Shown piece by piece: positions 5,043 through 5,683 of a stretch of 5,683 bases of DNA (the stretch's first letter is position 1; each line of letters starts with the position of its first letter). Under the pieces are notes generated by a model, which searched no databases, was not told the DNA's origin, and was given only the letters and a program-made list of their open reading frames with translations. Made by a program: the position numbers and the translations under genes. This stretch comes from an uncultured Oscillospiraceae bacterium (lineage in GTDB: Bacteria > Bacillota > Clostridia > Oscillospirales > Acutalibacteraceae): the NCBI GenBank assembly GCA_900555545.1, contig USLQ01000082.1:1-5683 (forward strand). The letters are read 5' to 3'.

Positions 5043-5106
5043 CAGAAGGAGGAGATTTTCAAGCATAAAAACGCGCGCTCCCCTCCCGCAGAAAGGAGTA
5101 TGTCCG
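5043..5106 (+). promoter_or_regulatory. Untranslated region before the glycosyltransferase, with a possible Shine-Dalgarno switch
   Basis: The real ribosome binding site AAAGGAG (5092-5098) sits 8 bases before the ATG. Its GGAG (5095-5098) can pair with CTCC (5083-5086) across an 8-nt loop. Further upstream a strong Shine-Dalgarno-like GGAGGAG (5048-5054) has no usable start codon behind it and could instead pair with the C-rich CTCCCCTCCC (5078-5087). A 5-bp hairpin CTGAC/GTCAG (5030-5045) precedes it. A regulatory role is speculative. No convincing plus-strand promoter was identified in 4911-5042. Confidence 0.3.
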
Positions 5107-5683
5107 ATGGAAAAAAATCTGTTGATTCTCGCCACGACACATGACTTTCTGGGTAAATTTGAACAAAACAACGTACAGATCCTTCGCCAGATGGGATATA
5201 CTGTCCACTACGCATCAAATATGAATGAACCTGCTTATCTGGACAGCCAAATCCGATTGAGGGAACTGGGTGTAGTCCCCCACCATATCGATATCGCCCG
5301 CTCTCCGTTTCACCTGCGGGAAAATGCGTGCGCATTCCGGCAGTTGCTGGCGCTCACGCGCCAAATTCCCTTTCGAATCGTCCACTGCCACACCCCTATG
5401 GGCGGTGTGCTGGGGCGGTTAATCGGATTGTTCCGCGGTCGTGGCGCTCCCGTCATTATCTATACGGCGCACGGGTTCCACTTCTATCGGGGCGCTCCAC
5501 CCATCAATCGGACCCTTTATTATCTGGCGGAGCGGCTGCTGGCGCACTGGACCGACATTCTCATCCTGATCAATCGGGAGGATGAGCAGAATGCGCGCCG
5601 CTTCCATTTAAAAAAGGGTGGATGTATCCGGCGGATCCCAGGGACGGGGTTGGATCGCGAGCGCTTTCACCCAGTGGATGGGG
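5107..5683 (+). CDS. Family-4 glycosyltransferase, N-terminal part (runs off the right edge)
   Basis: The visible 192 codons make up the N-terminal acceptor-binding Rossmann domain of a GT-B fold glycosyltransferase. No stop is reached. Diagnostic segments are LLILATTHDF at 5-14 (first strand and loop), IVHCHTPMGGVLGRL at 91-105 and IIYTAHGFHFYRGAP at 117-131. This pattern is typical of GT4 enzymes of exopolysaccharide and capsule clusters that work on lipid-linked sugars at the inner face of the membrane. The donor-binding C-terminal domain lies outside the window, so sugar specificity cannot be inferred. The start ATG at 5107 is chosen from AAAGGAG (5092-5098) 8 bases upstream; an ATG at 5100 is out of frame. 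The gene probably begins a surface-polysaccharide operon to the right, unrelated to the glycerol genes on the left. Confidence 0.9.
   Translation, partial: MEKNLLILATTHDFLGKFEQNNVQILRQMGYTVHYASNMNEPAYLDSQIRLRELGVVPHHIDIARSPFHLRENACAFRQLLALTRQIPFRIVHCHTPMGGVLGRLIGLFRGRGAPVIIYTAHGFHFYRGAPPINRTLYYLAERLLAHWTDILILINREDEQNARRFHLKKGGCIRRIPGTGLDRERFHPVDG

Noticed and set aside
5046..5100. A leader peptide driven by the strong Shine-Dalgarno-like GGAGGAG at 5048-5054
   Set aside because: There is no ATG, GTG or TTG at a suitable distance; only an ATT abuts the site, which is too close and a very rare start.

Overview
The window looks like chromosome of an anaerobic Firmicute, most likely a Clostridia member and perhaps an Oscillospirales-type gut bacterium. 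The evidence is a GlpP-type antiterminator, a flavodoxin/ferredoxin fusion of the EFR1 type, strong AGGAGG-like ribosome binding sites, sigma-A-like promoters, and GC-rich genes separated by sharply AT-rich intergenic DNA. No mobile element, tRNA, rRNA or CRISPR array was seen.

Layout. Positions 1-67 hold a strong hairpin terminator whose U-tract points rightward. Positions 68-3128, minus strand, hold a tightly packed three-gene operon read right to left: a GlpA-like FAD dehydrogenase with a C-terminal [2Fe-2S] domain (3128-1686), a pyridine-nucleotide-type FAD oxidoreductase (1689-409) and a small DUF1667 cysteine-rich protein (421-68). Consecutive genes overlap by 4 and 13 bases. Positions 3129-3519 form a divergent control region. 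It carries the operon promoter and an mRNA leader of about 130 nt with an intrinsic terminator just before the GlpA-like start codon, plus an extended -10 promoter for glpP. glpP (3520-4086, plus strand) encodes the glycerol-3-phosphate-responsive antiterminator. A hairpin shared by both strands (4098-4141) separates it from a convergent EFR1-type flavodoxin/ferredoxin gene (4910-4140, minus strand). After a second divergent intergenic region (4911-5106), a family-4 glycosyltransferase gene (5107 onward, plus strand) runs off the right edge.

How it works together. In the absence of glycerol-3-phosphate (G3P), transcription from the operon promoter should stop at the leader terminator. With G3P bound, GlpP should let polymerase read through into the three oxidoreductase genes. 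The operon resembles anaerobic G3P dehydrogenase, but the Escherichia-type GlpB and membrane-bound GlpC are replaced by a NAD-binding-type flavoprotein and a small putative iron-sulfur protein, with no membrane segment in any subunit. Electrons would therefore go to a soluble acceptor. The G3P substrate is inferred from family and regulator context. The EFR1-type gene and the glycosyltransferase are separate units with no evident link to glycerol metabolism.

I see a largely recognisable glycerol-3-phosphate locus rather than an entirely new system. The points that most deserve attention are the leader attenuator with a possible competing helix, the unresolved electron acceptor of the soluble complex, and a dyad centred on the -35 box of the EFR1-type gene.
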